From Vibrio lentus (GTDB lineage: Bacteria > Pseudomonadota > Gammaproteobacteria > Enterobacterales > Vibrionaceae), in NCBI RefSeq assembly GCF_030409755.1, contig NZ_JAUFQE010000002.1, forward strand, positions 3,410,001 to 3,474,000: 64,000 bases of DNA. Direction: 5' to 3'. Shown here one piece after another: positions 19,306 through 29,011 of the stretch (positions within the stretch are counted from its first letter, which is position 1; the number at the start of each line of letters is the position of its first letter). The position numbers were made by a program, and so were the translations under genes. The notes under the pieces are model-generated. The model searched no databases. It was not told the origin of the DNA and was given only the letters and a program-made list of their open reading frames with translations.

Positions 19306-22215
19306 ATGACATTTGCTTTGGGGCAACGCTGGATAAGCGATACGGAGAGCGATTTAGGTTTAGGTACCGTTGTAGCAATGGATGCTCGAACAGTGACAGT
19401 AATGTTTGCAGCATCAGAAGAGAATCGTGTGTATGCACGAACGGATGCTCCCGTAACCCGAGTAACGTTTAATGTAGGCGACGTCATCGAGTGCCAAGAG
19501 GGTTGGTCTTTATCGGTTGAGCAAGTGATCGAAGACAAAGGCATTCTGACTTACATGGGTACTCGTGAAGATACTCAAGAAGCGGATGTGACTCTACGAG
19601 AAATCTTCTTAAGCAACCAAATCCGTTTTAATAAACCGCAAGATAAATTGTATGCAGGTCAAATTGATCGCATGGATAACTTTGTCTTGCGCTACCGTGC
19701 TTTAAGCAACCAATATCAACAACATAAAAGCCCAATGCGCGGCTTGTGTGGTATGCGTGCAGGTCTTATCCCTCATCAGCTTTACATTGCTCATGAAGTG
19801 GGTCGTCGTCACGCTCCGCGTGTTTTACTCGCCGATGAAGTTGGCCTAGGTAAAACCATCGAAGCGGGCATGATCATCCACCAACAGGTGTTGTCTGGCC
19901 GTGCTGAACGTATCTTGATTGTGGTGCCTGAAACGCTACAACATCAATGGTTGGTAGAGATGATGCGTCGTTTCAACCTACACTTTTCTATCTTTGATGA
20001 AGAGCGCTGCATTGAGTCTTTTGCAGAATCAGATAACCCATTTGATACTCAACAATACGTTCTGTGTTCATTGGACTTCTTACGTAAGAGCCGCAAGCGT
20101 TACGAGCAAGCTCTTGAAGGTGAGTGGGATCTATTGGTTGTCGATGAAGCACACCATCTTGAGTGGAGCCAAGATAAGCCAAGCCGTGAATACCAAGTGG
20201 TTGAAGGCTTAGCTGAAAACACATCTGGCGTACTACTACTGACAGCGACCCCTGAACAGCTTGGTCGTGAGAGCCACTTTGCGCGTCTGCGTCTGCTTGA
20301 TCCTGATCGCTTCTACGATTACGAAGCATTCGTTGAAGAAGAAGACCAATACGCCCCTGTTGCTGATGCTGTAACGGCATTGTTCTCTGGCGTGAAGCTT
20401 GAAAACAGCGCGAAGAACCAAATTACAGAACTTCTGTCTGAGCAAGATGTTGAGCCTCTATTCCGCGTTATCGAAGGCGACAGCAGTGAAGAAGAGCAAG
20501 CGTTAGCTCGCCAAGAATTGATTGATAACCTTATGGATCGCCACGGTACAGGCCGTGTTCTATTTAGAAACACACGTGCTGCAATCAAAGGCTTCCCTAA
20601 GCGTAATGTAAACCTACTGCCGATGGACATTCCAACGCAGTACACAACCTCGATGCGTGTATCAGGCATGATCGGTGGCAAGATGGCGCCAGAAGCTCGT
20701 GCAATGAAGATGCTGTACCCAGAAGAGATTTTCCAAGAGTTTGAAGGTGAAGACTCAAGCTGGTGGCAGTTCGATTCACGTGTTAACTGGTTGATTGAAA
20801 AGATTCAAGATAAGCGCAGCGAGAAGATCCTAGTGATCGCGTCGCGTGCGAGTACGGCTCTGCAACTGGAACAAGCTCTACGTGAGCGTGAAGGTGTGCG
20901 TGCAACGGTATTCCACGAAGTCATGTCGATTCTAGAGCGTGATAAAGCTGCGGCTTACTTTGCTCAAGAAGAGGGCGGCGCTCAGGTGCTTATCTGTAGC
21001 GAAATCGGTTCTGAAGGTCGTAACTTCCAGTTTGCTAACCAGTTGGTGATGTTCGATTTACCGTTTAACCCAGATTTACTTGAACAACGTATTGGTCGTT
21101 TGGACCGTATCGGTCAGCTTCGTGATATCGACATTCATGTCCCTTACCTAAAAGGCACATCGCAAGCGATTCTAGCGCGTTGGTTCGATGAAGGTCTGAA
21201 TGCATTCGCAGAGACTTGTCCTACTGGTCGCACAGTTTACGATAAGTATTCTGATGTACTGATTGAAATGCTGGCTTCTGGTAACACCGAGCAGCTTGAT
21301 GAAGTGATTGAAGAATCAGCGAAGCTTAATCAAAGCCTGAAATCGGATCTAGAAAAAGGCCGAGATCGCCTACTAGAGATGCATTCAAATGGTGGCGATA
21401 AAGCCCATGAGATTGCAGAGAAAATTGCTTCTACCGATGGTGATACTAACCTCGTTTCTTTTGCACTGAGCTTGTTCGATACCATTGGTCTGAACCAAGA
21501 TGACAAGGGTGAAAATGCGTTAGTCGTGACACCTTCTGAACACATGATGGTGCCAAGCTACCCAGGCTTACCTTATGAAGGTGCAACGATTACGTTTGAC
21601 CGTGAAACAGCGCTTTCTCGTGAAGACATGAACTTCATTAGCTGGGAACACCCAATGATTCAGGGCGGTATTGATCTGCTATTGAGCGAAGGTGTGGGTG
21701 CGTCTGCGGTATCTCTACTGAAGAACAAAGCGCTGCCCGTCGGTACGATTCTACTTGAGTTGGTTTACCTTGTGGATGCACAAGCGCCAAAGCGCAGCGG
21801 TATCAGCCAGTTCCTACCTAAGACTCCGATTCGCTTGATGATGGATGGCCGTGGTAACGATTTATCTGCTCAGGTTGAATTCGATAGCTTTAACCGTCAA
21901 CTCAGCCCGGTAAACCGTCATTTAGCGAGCAAGCTAGTGAACTCGGTACAAGGCGAGATTCACAAGCTAATCGAAGCAGGTGAGACGCATGTACTACCGA
22001 AGGTTGAAGAAGTTCGTCAGCAAGCTCAGAAAGATATGCAAACTAACTTGAACGGTGAGTTAGAGCGTCTACAAGCGCTTAAAGCAGTTAACCCTAACAT
22101 TCGTGATGAAGAGCTAGAGGTTATCGAAGCTCAAATCAATGAACTGACGGGTTACATCAGCAAAGCTCAAGTTCAGCTGGATTCGTTACGCTTGATTGTG
22201 GTTTCTCACAACTAG
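19306..22215 (+). CDS. rapA: RNA polymerase-associated helicase RapA (HepA)
   Basis: Encodes 969 residues, full length. RapA is a Swi2/Snf2 ATPase that binds RNA polymerase and recycles it after transcription. N-terminal Tudor-like domains (about 1-110) precede the ATPase, with Walker A Asp-Glu-Val-Gly-Leu-Gly-Lys-Thr near residue 177 and Asp-Glu-Ala-His near residue 281. The helicase C domain has [11 protein letters not shown] near residue 598. A long helical C-terminal region follows. A strong terminator follows at 22242-22272. Confidence 0.97.
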   Translation: MTFALGQRWISDTESDLGLGTVVAMDARTVTVMFAASEENRVYARTDAPVTRVTFNVGDVIECQEGWSLSVEQVIEDKGILTYMGTREDTQEADVTLREIFLSNQIRFNKPQDKLYAGQIDRMDNFVLRYRALSNQYQQHKSPMRGLCGMRAGLIPHQLYIAHEVGRRHAPRVLLADEVGLGKTIEAGMIIHQQVLSGRAERILIVVPETLQHQWLVEMMRRFNLHFSIFDEERCIESFAESDNPFDTQQYVLCSLDFLRKSRKRYEQALEGEWDLLVVDEAHHLEWSQDKPSREYQVVEGLAENTSGVLLLTATPEQLGRESHFARLRLLDPDRFYDYEAFVEEEDQYAPVADAVTALFSGVKLENSAKNQITELLSEQDVEPLFRVIEGDSSEEEQALARQELIDNLMDRHGTGRVLFRNTRAAIKGFPKRNVNLLPMDIPTQYTTSMRVSGMIGGKMAPEARAMKMLYPEEIFQEFEGEDSSWWQFDSRVNWLIEKIQDKRSEKILVIASRASTALQLEQALREREGVRATVFHEVMSILERDKAAAYFAQEEGGAQVLICSEIGSEGRNFQFANQLVMFDLPFNPDLLEQRIGRLDRIGQLRDIDIHVPYLKGTSQAILARWFDEGLNAFAETCPTGRTVYDKYSDVLIEMLASGNTEQLDEVIEESAKLNQSLKSDLEKGRDRLLEMHSNGGDKAHEIAEKIASTDGDTNLVSFALSLFDTIGLNQDDKGENALVVTPSEHMMVPSYPGLPYEGATITFDRETALSREDMNFISWEHPMIQGGIDLLLSEGVGASAVSLLKNKALPVGTILLELVYLVDAQAPKRSGISQFLPKTPIRLMMDGRGNDLSAQVEFDSFNRQLSPVNRHLASKLVNSVQGEIHKLIEAGETHVLPKVEEVRQQAQKDMQTNLNGELERLQALKAVNPNIRDEELEVIEAQINELTGYISKAQVQLDSLRLIVVSHN

Positions 22216-22241
22216 TTTTGAATTAGCTAAATGCTTTAACG

Positions 22242-22272
22242 AAATAAGGCCTTCATCATGAAGGCCTTATTT
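22242..22272. terminator. rapA terminator
   Basis: A 15-bp stem, AAATAAGGCCTTCAT (22242-22256) with ATGAAGGCCTTATTT (22258-22272). The outer A/T pairs give U-runs on either strand, so it can also act on the converging gene. Confidence 0.88.
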
Positions 22273-22284
22273 GTATCTATAACT

Positions 22285-22347
22285 TGGTTAAGAGTTTGGT
22301 TAAGAGTTTGGTTAAGAGCGTGGTTAACAGTTTGGCTAAGAATTTGG
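22285..22347. repeat. Degenerate 12-bp tandem repeat
   Basis: About five copies of a 12-bp unit like GGTTAAGAGTTT run between the rapA terminator and the end of the minus-strand transporter gene. The first three are near-identical; later copies carry substitutions. Confidence 0.8.
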
Positions 22348-22355
22348 AGAGCAGA

Positions 22356-23627
22356 TTACATCAACCATTTCCACCAAACGAACAGAGCTAAGAAGCCAAA
22401 TAGGTAAACCAGACCCGCCACAGACAACCATTTTAGCTTAGTGCCAATCGCCAGCGCTTCAGGAAGCTTAGTTTTGCTTACTAAGATGAAGTTGAGCAAT
22501 GCGAAGAATGGCGTAGTAGCAAAGGCAAGCACCATTGCAAAATCAAGCATTGGCATCAGTGCTGCACTGAAGAACATCACAATCGCCAATGCAGCGATAG
22601 AGACAATGATGATCCAGCCTTGCAGCATTCTTGGGCTCGATTCTTTTTTCAATAACAGGCGCTGTGATTCGGCAAGCACGCGTGAGTAACCATCGATAAC
22701 GGTAATAGTACTGCCAAAGATACAGAAGAAGGCGATAAGAGCGATCAGTGGGCGAGACCATTCACCAATCGTAGAAGCGTAGATGCCGACCAATTGATGG
22801 GTGAAGCCAACACCAGAGCGAGACAGTTCAACGCCTGTTCCGTGAAGTACCAGTGCACCTAAAGCAACGAATACCAAAGCAAGCAGTGCCGTACCAATGT
22901 AGCCTACGTTGAAATCGAACAGTGCAGACTGAGCGGTCACCTCTTGCTTCTCTTTTTGGCTTTTTAGCCACATAGAGGTGATGCTTGAAATCTCGATAGG
23001 CGCAGGCATCCAACCCATAGTGACAACGATAAAGCCAATGGCTGCCAATGACCAAGGTGATGGCGGAACAAAAGCCGCATCAGGTTCAACTGGAGAGCCG
23101 ATAGCAATGGCGACGGCAGCCAAGGTTGTGATGGTTAGGATCGCCATGATCGCTTTGGACAGCGTATCGAGCGCGCGATAATGGCCAGCGAATAGAATGA
23201 TCAAGCACGTCGCTAAAACGATCATGCACAGCGTGCTGGTGGCTAAATCAAAAGGAATAAAGTAACTCAGTAAGCTTGCACTGAATAGCAGTAAGGCTGC
23301 GGTGTTTACCACGGCGGAAATCGCACTTAGTATCGAAAAGATAACAAGGTAAGGTCGGCCAAGGTTAGAATATCCTTCCACCAAGCTTTGCCCAGTACCA
23401 AGGGTATATTGGATGCCGGCTCTAAAGAATGGGTACTTAAATACGTTAACTAAGAGAATCAGTGCGGCTAGTTGCCAACCATAAATAGCGCCAGCTTTCG
23501 TTGAAGCGACTAAGTGAGATCCACCGACCGCAGCAGCGGCCATCATGATTCCTGGGCCAAGAGATTTAATCAGGCTTGAAAGTGGTGCGGAGGTTGGTGT
23601 TGTGGTGGTTTTAGCCGTACTTTCCAT
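22356..23627 (-). CDS. NRAMP-superfamily transporter, atypical
   Basis: Encodes 423 residues with about eleven hydrophobic segments. The opening Ser-Leu-Gly-Pro-Gly-Ile-Met-Met resembles TM1 of NRAMP proteins, and the layout fits that family. The canonical Asp-Pro-Gly-Asn metal motif of TM1 is absent: the aligned stretch reads Ala-Ala-Ala-Val-Gly-Gly-Ser-His-Leu-Val. The TM6 Met-Pro-His motif is replaced by Gly-Trp-Met-Pro-Ala-Pro. It may carry another ion or solute. It is a single gene, divergent from rluA. Confidence 0.7.
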   Translation of the reverse strand: MESTAKTTTTPTSAPLSSLIKSLGPGIMMAAAAVGGSHLVASTKAGAIYGWQLAALILLVNVFKYPFFRAGIQYTLGTGQSLVEGYSNLGRPYLVIFSILSAISAVVNTAALLLFSASLLSYFIPFDLATSTLCMIVLATCLIILFAGHYRALDTLSKAIMAILTITTLAAVAIAIGSPVEPDAAFVPPSPWSLAAIGFIVVTMGWMPAPIEISSITSMWLKSQKEKQEVTAQSALFDFNVGYIGTALLALVFVALGALVLHGTGVELSRSGVGFTHQLVGIYASTIGEWSRPLIALIAFFCIFGSTITVIDGYSRVLAESQRLLLKKESSPRMLQGWIIIVSIAALAIVMFFSAALMPMLDFAMVLAFATTPFFALLNFILVSKTKLPEALAIGTKLKWLSVAGLVYLFGFLALFVWWKWLM

Positions 23628-23785
23628 CGTTTTTCCTTTGAGGCTTAGCTCTTATTTTCCGTTACCTTATCAATACCATGTTTCGTAACTTCGTCAACTT
23701 TTATGTACAAAAATGTTGAAAATTGTATTTATTAATAAACGAATTGACCGTGAATTATTTATTAACCAGTAATTAAGAGGCTCTA

Positions 23786-24520
23786 ATGGCGTTAGAACAG
23801 TACACACCACCACGTGAACCGTGGACTGATATTGTCTATCAAGATGATGATATTCTTGTGGTGAACAAGCCAGCAGGCCTACTTTCGGTACCGGGGAGAC
23901 TGTCAGAGCACTACGACAGTATGTGGAGTCGGTTGGTTGTGGATTTTCCGGAGATTCAGGTTGTGCATCGGTTGGATATGTCGACATCAGGCTTGATGCT
24001 ATTGGCTAAGCATAAGCAGGCTGAGCGCCATCTTAAGAAGCAATTCCAATATCGACTGACACACAAACTCTATTACGCGCGAGTATGGGGTTCAGTAGGA
24101 GAAGCTGAAGGTTTGATTGATCTGCCGCTTATTTGTGATTGGCCAAATCGCCCTAGGCAGAAAGTCTGTTTTGACGAGGGTAAACCATCACAGACTCGAT
24201 ATATTGTGGAGCAACAAGAGCCTCAAACGACATTATTGAAATTGCTGCCCATTACAGGCCGCTCTCATCAGTTGCGTGTTCACTGCATGGAACTAGGGAA
24301 TCCAATTGTGGGCGACGAGTTCTATGCAACACCAGAGGCGTTTAATTATAGCGATAGGTTAGCTTTACACGCATGTGAACTGAGTTTTTATCATCCAGCT
24401 AACAACCAACTATTCAAAGCTTTCGTGCCATGCGAGTTTTATCCTCAAGCATTGCCACAAATCGAACAGCACTTTGAAATTGCGCCAGAGCTTCCAGACT
24501 ACAGTAAGCTAAAAGCTTAG
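23786..24520 (+). CDS. rluA: Dual-specificity tRNA/23S rRNA pseudouridine synthase RluA
   Basis: Encodes 244 residues, slightly longer than E. coli RluA. It isomerises uridine in 23S rRNA and in several tRNA anticodon loops. The catalytic motif His-Arg-Leu-Asp places the nucleophile at Asp64, as in E. coli. Other family motifs are Val-Val-Asn-Lys-Pro-Ala-Gly-Leu-Leu-Ser-Val-Pro-Gly and Thr-Gly-Arg-Ser-His-Gln-Leu-Arg-Val-His. There is no S4 domain, as expected for RluA. Confidence 0.93.
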   Translation: MALEQYTPPREPWTDIVYQDDDILVVNKPAGLLSVPGRLSEHYDSMWSRLVVDFPEIQVVHRLDMSTSGLMLLAKHKQAERHLKKQFQYRLTHKLYYARVWGSVGEAEGLIDLPLICDWPNRPRQKVCFDEGKPSQTRYIVEQQEPQTTLLKLLPITGRSHQLRVHCMELGNPIVGDEFYATPEAFNYSDRLALHACELSFYHPANNQLFKAFVPCEFYPQALPQIEQHFEIAPELPDYSKLKA

Positions 24521-24554
24521 AATGACTCAATTGACATAAATTCAAGGACGTACA

Positions 24555-25517
24555 ATGCCGAAGTTGAAAGTGGTCTTTCTCGACAGAGCCACCATCCCAT
24601 CTCAAATACATTTAAAACCTCTTAGCTTTGAACATCAATGGGTTGAGTATGATTTCACTTCGCCGGAGCAAGTGTCTGAACGAATTGAAGGCGCCGATGT
24701 GGTTATCACCAATAAGGTTGTGCTCAACGCTGATAATTTAGCTCAAGCACAACAACTTAAGCTGATAGCTGTTTCAGCAACGGGTGTGAACAATGTCGAT
24801 GTTGGCTACTGTAAGAGTAACAACATAGCGGTGACAAACGTGCAAGGCTACGCGACTCAATCGGTACCTGAACATGTTATCGCGATGCTGTTTACGCTTA
24901 AGCGAAACCTCGTTGGTTATCATCAAGATATCGAGGCTGGCGAGTGGCAAAAGGACAAACAATTCTGCTTCTTTACTCATCCGATTCAAGATGTTGCAGG
25001 CAGTACATTAGGTTTAATAGGTAGTGGTGGCTTAGGACAAGCGACAGCAATATTAGCAAAAGCGATTGGTATGAACGTCATCTTTGCTGAGCGCAAAGGG
25101 GTAGATTCTTGTCGAAAAGGGTATCTACCTTTTGAGACTGTGTTGCAGCAAGCAGATGCGATCAGCTTACATTGCCCGTTGACCGAAGCGACCCGAAATC
25201 TGATTTCGGAGCGAGAGCTAACTATGATGAAACCAAGTGCGGTGTTAATCAATGCTGGCCGCGGTGGGTTAGTCGATGAGCAAGCCTTAGTCGAAGCATT
25301 GATAAATCATGATATTGCTGGTGCGGGCATCGATGTGTTCACACAAGAACCCGCAGATACGTCGAATCCGTTATTGGCGAATAGTCACTTACCGAATCTA
25401 TTATTAACACCACACGTAGCGTGGGGCAGTGATAGCTCAATTCAAAAGCTTTCAGATATTCTGATGGATAACATTGATAGGTTTGCTGATGGGAAGCCGC
25501 AGAATATCGTCGGTTAA
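24555..25517 (+). CDS. D-2-hydroxyacid dehydrogenase, glycerate dehydrogenase-like
   Basis: Encodes 320 residues of the NAD-dependent D-2-hydroxyacid dehydrogenase family. The nucleotide-binding Gly-Ser-Gly-Gly-Leu-Gly-Gln motif is near residue 156. The catalytic set is Arg in Asn-Ala-Gly-Arg-Gly-Gly-Leu-Val-Asp, Glu in Gln-Glu-Pro, and His287 in Leu-Thr-Pro-His-Val-Ala-Trp. It most resembles HprA-type hydroxypyruvate/glycerate dehydrogenases, but the substrate is not certain. AAGGA precedes the ATG, and a terminator follows at 25554-25584. Confidence 0.85.
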   Translation: MPKLKVVFLDRATIPSQIHLKPLSFEHQWVEYDFTSPEQVSERIEGADVVITNKVVLNADNLAQAQQLKLIAVSATGVNNVDVGYCKSNNIAVTNVQGYATQSVPEHVIAMLFTLKRNLVGYHQDIEAGEWQKDKQFCFFTHPIQDVAGSTLGLIGSGGLGQATAILAKAIGMNVIFAERKGVDSCRKGYLPFETVLQQADAISLHCPLTEATRNLISERELTMMKPSAVLINAGRGGLVDEQALVEALINHDIAGAGIDVFTQEPADTSNPLLANSHLPNLLLTPHVAWGSDSSIQKLSDILMDNIDRFADGKPQNIVG

Positions 25518-25553
25518 TTCACAGTAAGCGGTTGTAGACTAAGTTCCAGAAAG

Positions 25554-25584
25554 AAAAAAGGTTGGCTTTGGGCCAACCTTTTTT
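25554..25584. terminator. Bidirectional terminator
   Basis: AAAAAAGGTTGGC (25554-25566) pairs with GCCAACCTTTTTT (25572-25584), so a U-run follows the stem on both strands. It serves the converging dehydrogenase and UspA genes. Confidence 0.92.
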
Positions 25585-25634
25585 GATGTTTTTTCTTCAA
25601 TTCGACTTAGCTAGAAGCTAGAAGCTAGAAGCCA

Positions 25635-26072
25635 TTAGCCTTGCGGCTTAACTACCAATACATTGATTGGTGAATTCTGTACGACTTTACTCGCCACTGA
25701 ACCCAGTACCACTTTGTCGATTTTCGAGCGCTTATGACTAGGCATCACAATCAGGTCTGCCCCAAGCTTTTCTGCGTAATCTAGAATCGTTGTGTAGGTT
25801 TTACCTTCAGCAACGTGAACCTTATAAACCACTTCATCGTCGATGTATTTGTCAGCAAACTCTTTTAGCTGATTTTTCACATCAAGCTTCATTTGATTCG
25901 CGGCATCTTTCGGGAAGTAAGATGCAACCATCGACATGTGAATGCCCGGCAATACGTTCAAGATGTGGATTTCAGCATTACTGTGCTTTGCGTGCCATAC
26001 CGCTAATTCAACAGCTTTGTCAGAAAAGCCTTTGTCGTTAAGATCAACAGGAACAAGGATTTGTTTATACAT
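25635..26072 (-). CDS. UspA-family protein linked to a TRAP transporter
   Basis: Encodes 145 residues of one universal-stress domain, beginning Tyr-Lys-Gln-Ile-Leu-Val-Pro-Val-Asp. The C-terminal Val-Leu-Gly-Ser-Val-Ala-Ser-Lys-Val...Asn-Val-Leu-Val-Val-Lys resembles the ATP-binding type (Gly-X9-Gly-Ser/Thr) only in part. It is the last gene after the TAXI binding protein and the fused permease on the same strand, about 100 bp behind the permease. This matches the teaABC-teaD arrangement, in which a Usp protein modulates a TRAP transporter. Confidence 0.85.
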   Translation of the reverse strand: MYKQILVPVDLNDKGFSDKAVELAVWHAKHSNAEIHILNVLPGIHMSMVASYFPKDAANQMKLDVKNQLKEFADKYIDDEVVYKVHVAEGKTYTTILDYAEKLGADLIVMPSHKRSKIDKVVLGSVASKVVQNSPINVLVVKPQG

Positions 26073-26176
26073 GTGTTTTTCTCTTTTTTATCAGCGCTTA
26101 GTATTGACCAAGCGCTGTGATTATCCTTTCCATGTAATAAAGCCAAATAGAGTTGAGCACTACTTGGCTCTATCCA

Positions 26177-28756
26177 TTACGCGCTAATCTCATCCTTACG
26201 AGCACGCCTTCTTTGGTTCATCGCTAAGCCAATTAGAATCAGTAGGGATGGTAAGAATACCCACTCTTTCATTGGTCTTTCTGCGTCTTGGATAACTGAT
26301 TTAATTTCCCAATCAAAGTCAATGCCAGCCGCTTCTGCTGGGCTACCGAATTCAACCATGTCGACAATCATCTTGCCTTCAGATTTCGTCAGCATTAAGC
26401 CCATTGAAGCAATGCGGTCTTCACTTGTTGTCGCAGAATCTTCAAACGGAAGGCGAACCGTCTTCTCAGAATAGTCACCTTCTAAGTTTTCGCCACCCAC
26501 TCTTAACTCAAGAGATTGTCCCACAGATAGACCTTCTGTGATTTGAGCGATCTCAACTCCAGGTGAAAGAACTTTCTCTGGATAAATCATGTCCCACCAG
26601 AAGCCTGGGCGGAAGAAAGAGAAAGTTAGAACCAATAATAGGATCGTTTCCCACCACTTGTTCTTGGTAAACCACCAACCTTGTGTTGCAGCAGCAAAGA
26701 TAAGTACCGCAGTTACAGAAGAGAAAATAGTGAGGAATAGATGCCACCAAGAATCAATGCCCATCAATAGTAGTTGAGTATTGAAAATGAACATGAATGG
26801 CAATATTGCTGTTCGGATATCGTAGGTAAAGCCTTGAATACCGGTTCGAATCGGGTCTGATTTTGCAATCGCGGCGGCCGCAAAGGCTGCCAAACCAACT
26901 GGAGGCGTATCATCGGCTAAAATACCGAAGTAGAACACGAACAAGTGAACCGCAATCAGAGGGATGATTAGGCCATGCGCCGCGCCTAAGGTAACAATTA
27001 CCGGAGCCATCAGCGTTGATACAACGATGTAGTTTGCCGTTGTTGGTAAGCCCATGCCTAGGATTAAGCTGATTACCGCAGTGAATAGCAACATAAGAAT
27101 GATGCTACCGCCAGAGATAAATTCAACGAAGTCCGTCATTACCAAGCCGATACCCGTCAGAGTTACCACACCTACAACCGTACCTGCTGCAGCTGTTGCT
27201 ACACCGATACCGATCATGTTACGTGCGCCTGAAACCAAGCTTTCTAATAGGTCAACGAAACCCGCTTTGGTTTGCTCTGCAAGATCGTCCGATTTGTTCA
27301 TCAGAGTCATCAAAGGACGCTGCGTGATCAAAATGAAGATCATGAATACCGTTGCCCAGAAGGCAGAAAGACCTGGAGAGAATCGCTCTACAGTCAGACA
27401 CCAAACAAGAACCACGATAGGCAATAGGAAATGTAAACCAGACTTAATGGTTGGGCCTGGATCTGGCACTTCTGTTAGCTCAGCATCAATGTCCATACCG
27501 CCTTCAGCCGCATATTTTGCTGAAACTCGAACCAAGGCTACATAAGCGATCAATAGAGCAACGGTAACAATTGGGGTTGCTGCATCGCCAAAGACATCTT
27601 TTGTCCAACCGACACCGTAGTAAACCGCAGCACTGATGACACATAGTCCAAGAATGGTACCAGTGAAAGACAGTAGACTTTGTACGATAGTTGGTGTGTG
27701 ACGACGAGGTAGGCCTGTCATGCCAGCTTTACATGCTTCTAAGTGAACAATGTAAATCAGGGCGATGTAAGAAATAAGAGCAGGCAATAGCGCCGCTTTA
27801 ATCACTTCTACGTACGAGATGCCCACATATTCAACCATCAAGAATGCAGCAGCACCCATGATTGGTGGGGTTAACTGACCATTGGTTGAAGCGGCTACTT
27901 CTACAGCACCGGCTTTTTCACCTGAGAATCCGACTCTTTTCATTAGAGGGATTGTGAAAGTACCCGTGGTAACCACGTTAGCAATAGATGAACCAGACAC
28001 TAGACCGGATAGGCCAGATGCAACAACGGCTGCTTTTGCTGGGCCGCCTTTCATGTGGCCAAGCAAGGAGAATGCTACTTTGATGAAGTAAGCACCTGCG
28101 CCTGCACGCTCTAGCATTGCACCAAACAGTACAAACAAGAATACGAATGACGTTGATACGCCAAGAGCAACACCGAATACACCTTCTGTGGTTAGCCATA
28201 GATGTGACATTGCCTTATTAAGGCTCGCACCTTTATGGGCAATCACGTCTGGCATATGAGGGCCGCCAAAGGTGTAAAGTAGGAATACTGCTGCCACAAC
28301 CATAAGAGGTGGACCTAAAGCGCGTCGTGTTGCTTCAAGCAGTAGAACCATACCAAATACAGCAGCAACAATATCGAATGTTGTTGGTGCGCCTGAACGT
28401 TCAGCTAGTTGAGTATAGAAAATATAGATATACGAAGCTGAAAAGCTACCAACCAGCGCTAATATCCAGTCGACCGCAGGAATTCTATCCCGAGGTGAAT
28501 TTTTCATGGCTGGGTAAGCGGTAAAGGCTAGGAAGATGGCAAACGTAAGATGAATTGCTCGAGCTTCAGTGTCGTTTAAAATTGCGAAGTTAAAAATGAA
28601 CGGCAGCGGAGAAGCATACCAAAGTTGGAACAATGACCAACATAGAGGCACAAACCATAAAATACGGCCTTGGATACCGCGAGGGCTACGCGCACCAGTG
28701 TCTGATTGTGCCACCATTTCTTGCACATCTGGAGACGGTGATGTTGTCTGCGTCAT
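26177..28756 (-). CDS. TAXI-type TRAP transporter, fused small and large permease
   Basis: Encodes 859 residues. About four N-terminal membrane segments (the DctQ-like part) are fused to a DctM-like large subunit of about twelve segments, with Gly-rich motifs such as Leu-Gly-Met-Gly-Leu-Pro-Thr-Thr-Ala-Asn-Tyr. The C-terminal 140 residues (DUF3394-like) form a soluble stretch with a PDZ-like Gly-Ser-Pro-Ala-Glu-Ala-Ala-Gly-Ile, then a last membrane segment. It imports an unknown solute, coupled to Na+ or H+, delivered by the binding protein encoded at 29012-29980. Confidence 0.92.
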   Translation of the reverse strand: MTQTTSPSPDVQEMVAQSDTGARSPRGIQGRILWFVPLCWSLFQLWYASPLPFIFNFAILNDTEARAIHLTFAIFLAFTAYPAMKNSPRDRIPAVDWILALVGSFSASYIYIFYTQLAERSGAPTTFDIVAAVFGMVLLLEATRRALGPPLMVVAAVFLLYTFGGPHMPDVIAHKGASLNKAMSHLWLTTEGVFGVALGVSTSFVFLFVLFGAMLERAGAGAYFIKVAFSLLGHMKGGPAKAAVVASGLSGLVSGSSIANVVTTGTFTIPLMKRVGFSGEKAGAVEVAASTNGQLTPPIMGAAAFLMVEYVGISYVEVIKAALLPALISYIALIYIVHLEACKAGMTGLPRRHTPTIVQSLLSFTGTILGLCVISAAVYYGVGWTKDVFGDAATPIVTVALLIAYVALVRVSAKYAAEGGMDIDAELTEVPDPGPTIKSGLHFLLPIVVLVWCLTVERFSPGLSAFWATVFMIFILITQRPLMTLMNKSDDLAEQTKAGFVDLLESLVSGARNMIGIGVATAAAGTVVGVVTLTGIGLVMTDFVEFISGGSIILMLLFTAVISLILGMGLPTTANYIVVSTLMAPVIVTLGAAHGLIIPLIAVHLFVFYFGILADDTPPVGLAAFAAAAIAKSDPIRTGIQGFTYDIRTAILPFMFIFNTQLLLMGIDSWWHLFLTIFSSVTAVLIFAAATQGWWFTKNKWWETILLLVLTFSFFRPGFWWDMIYPEKVLSPGVEIAQITEGLSVGQSLELRVGGENLEGDYSEKTVRLPFEDSATTSEDRIASMGLMLTKSEGKMIVDMVEFGSPAEAAGIDFDWEIKSVIQDAERPMKEWVFLPSLLILIGLAMNQRRRARKDEISA

Positions 28757-28961
28757 GTACTTTATCCTTATTATTGATGGTCTGCCTTTCTTACGAACAA
28801 CGAGACGTTATTTATCTCCTATCTAGTGTAGTGAATCGATAGGGAAATGCGTTTTTTGTTCGTCTTTGTCTTAGGCTTGATACGAAGGTAAGTTCGCCAA
28901 ATTGGAGAAACTTAAAGGTTTGTCTCTTTTCACTTGGGTTATTTTTATAAAACGTGAAAAG

Positions 28962-28990
28962 CCAATAAGGAGGACACGCCTCCTTATTGG
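28962..28990 (-). other. Strong hairpin between TAXI binding protein and permease genes
   Basis: Perfect 12-bp stem, CCAATAAGGAGG (28962-28973) with CCTCCTTATTGG (28979-28990) and a 5-nt loop, 22 nt past the binding-protein stop. On the minus strand it is followed by a mixed T-rich stretch. It probably ends or protects part of the transcript, so that binding protein exceeds permease. Confidence 0.75.
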
Positions 28991-29011
28991 TAGAGTAGGC
29001 TTAAAGTAGAG

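Noticed and set aside
27054..27545. 163-residue frame opposite the TRAP permease gene
   Set aside because: Low-complexity composition expected from the reverse of a membrane-protein gene; no start signal.
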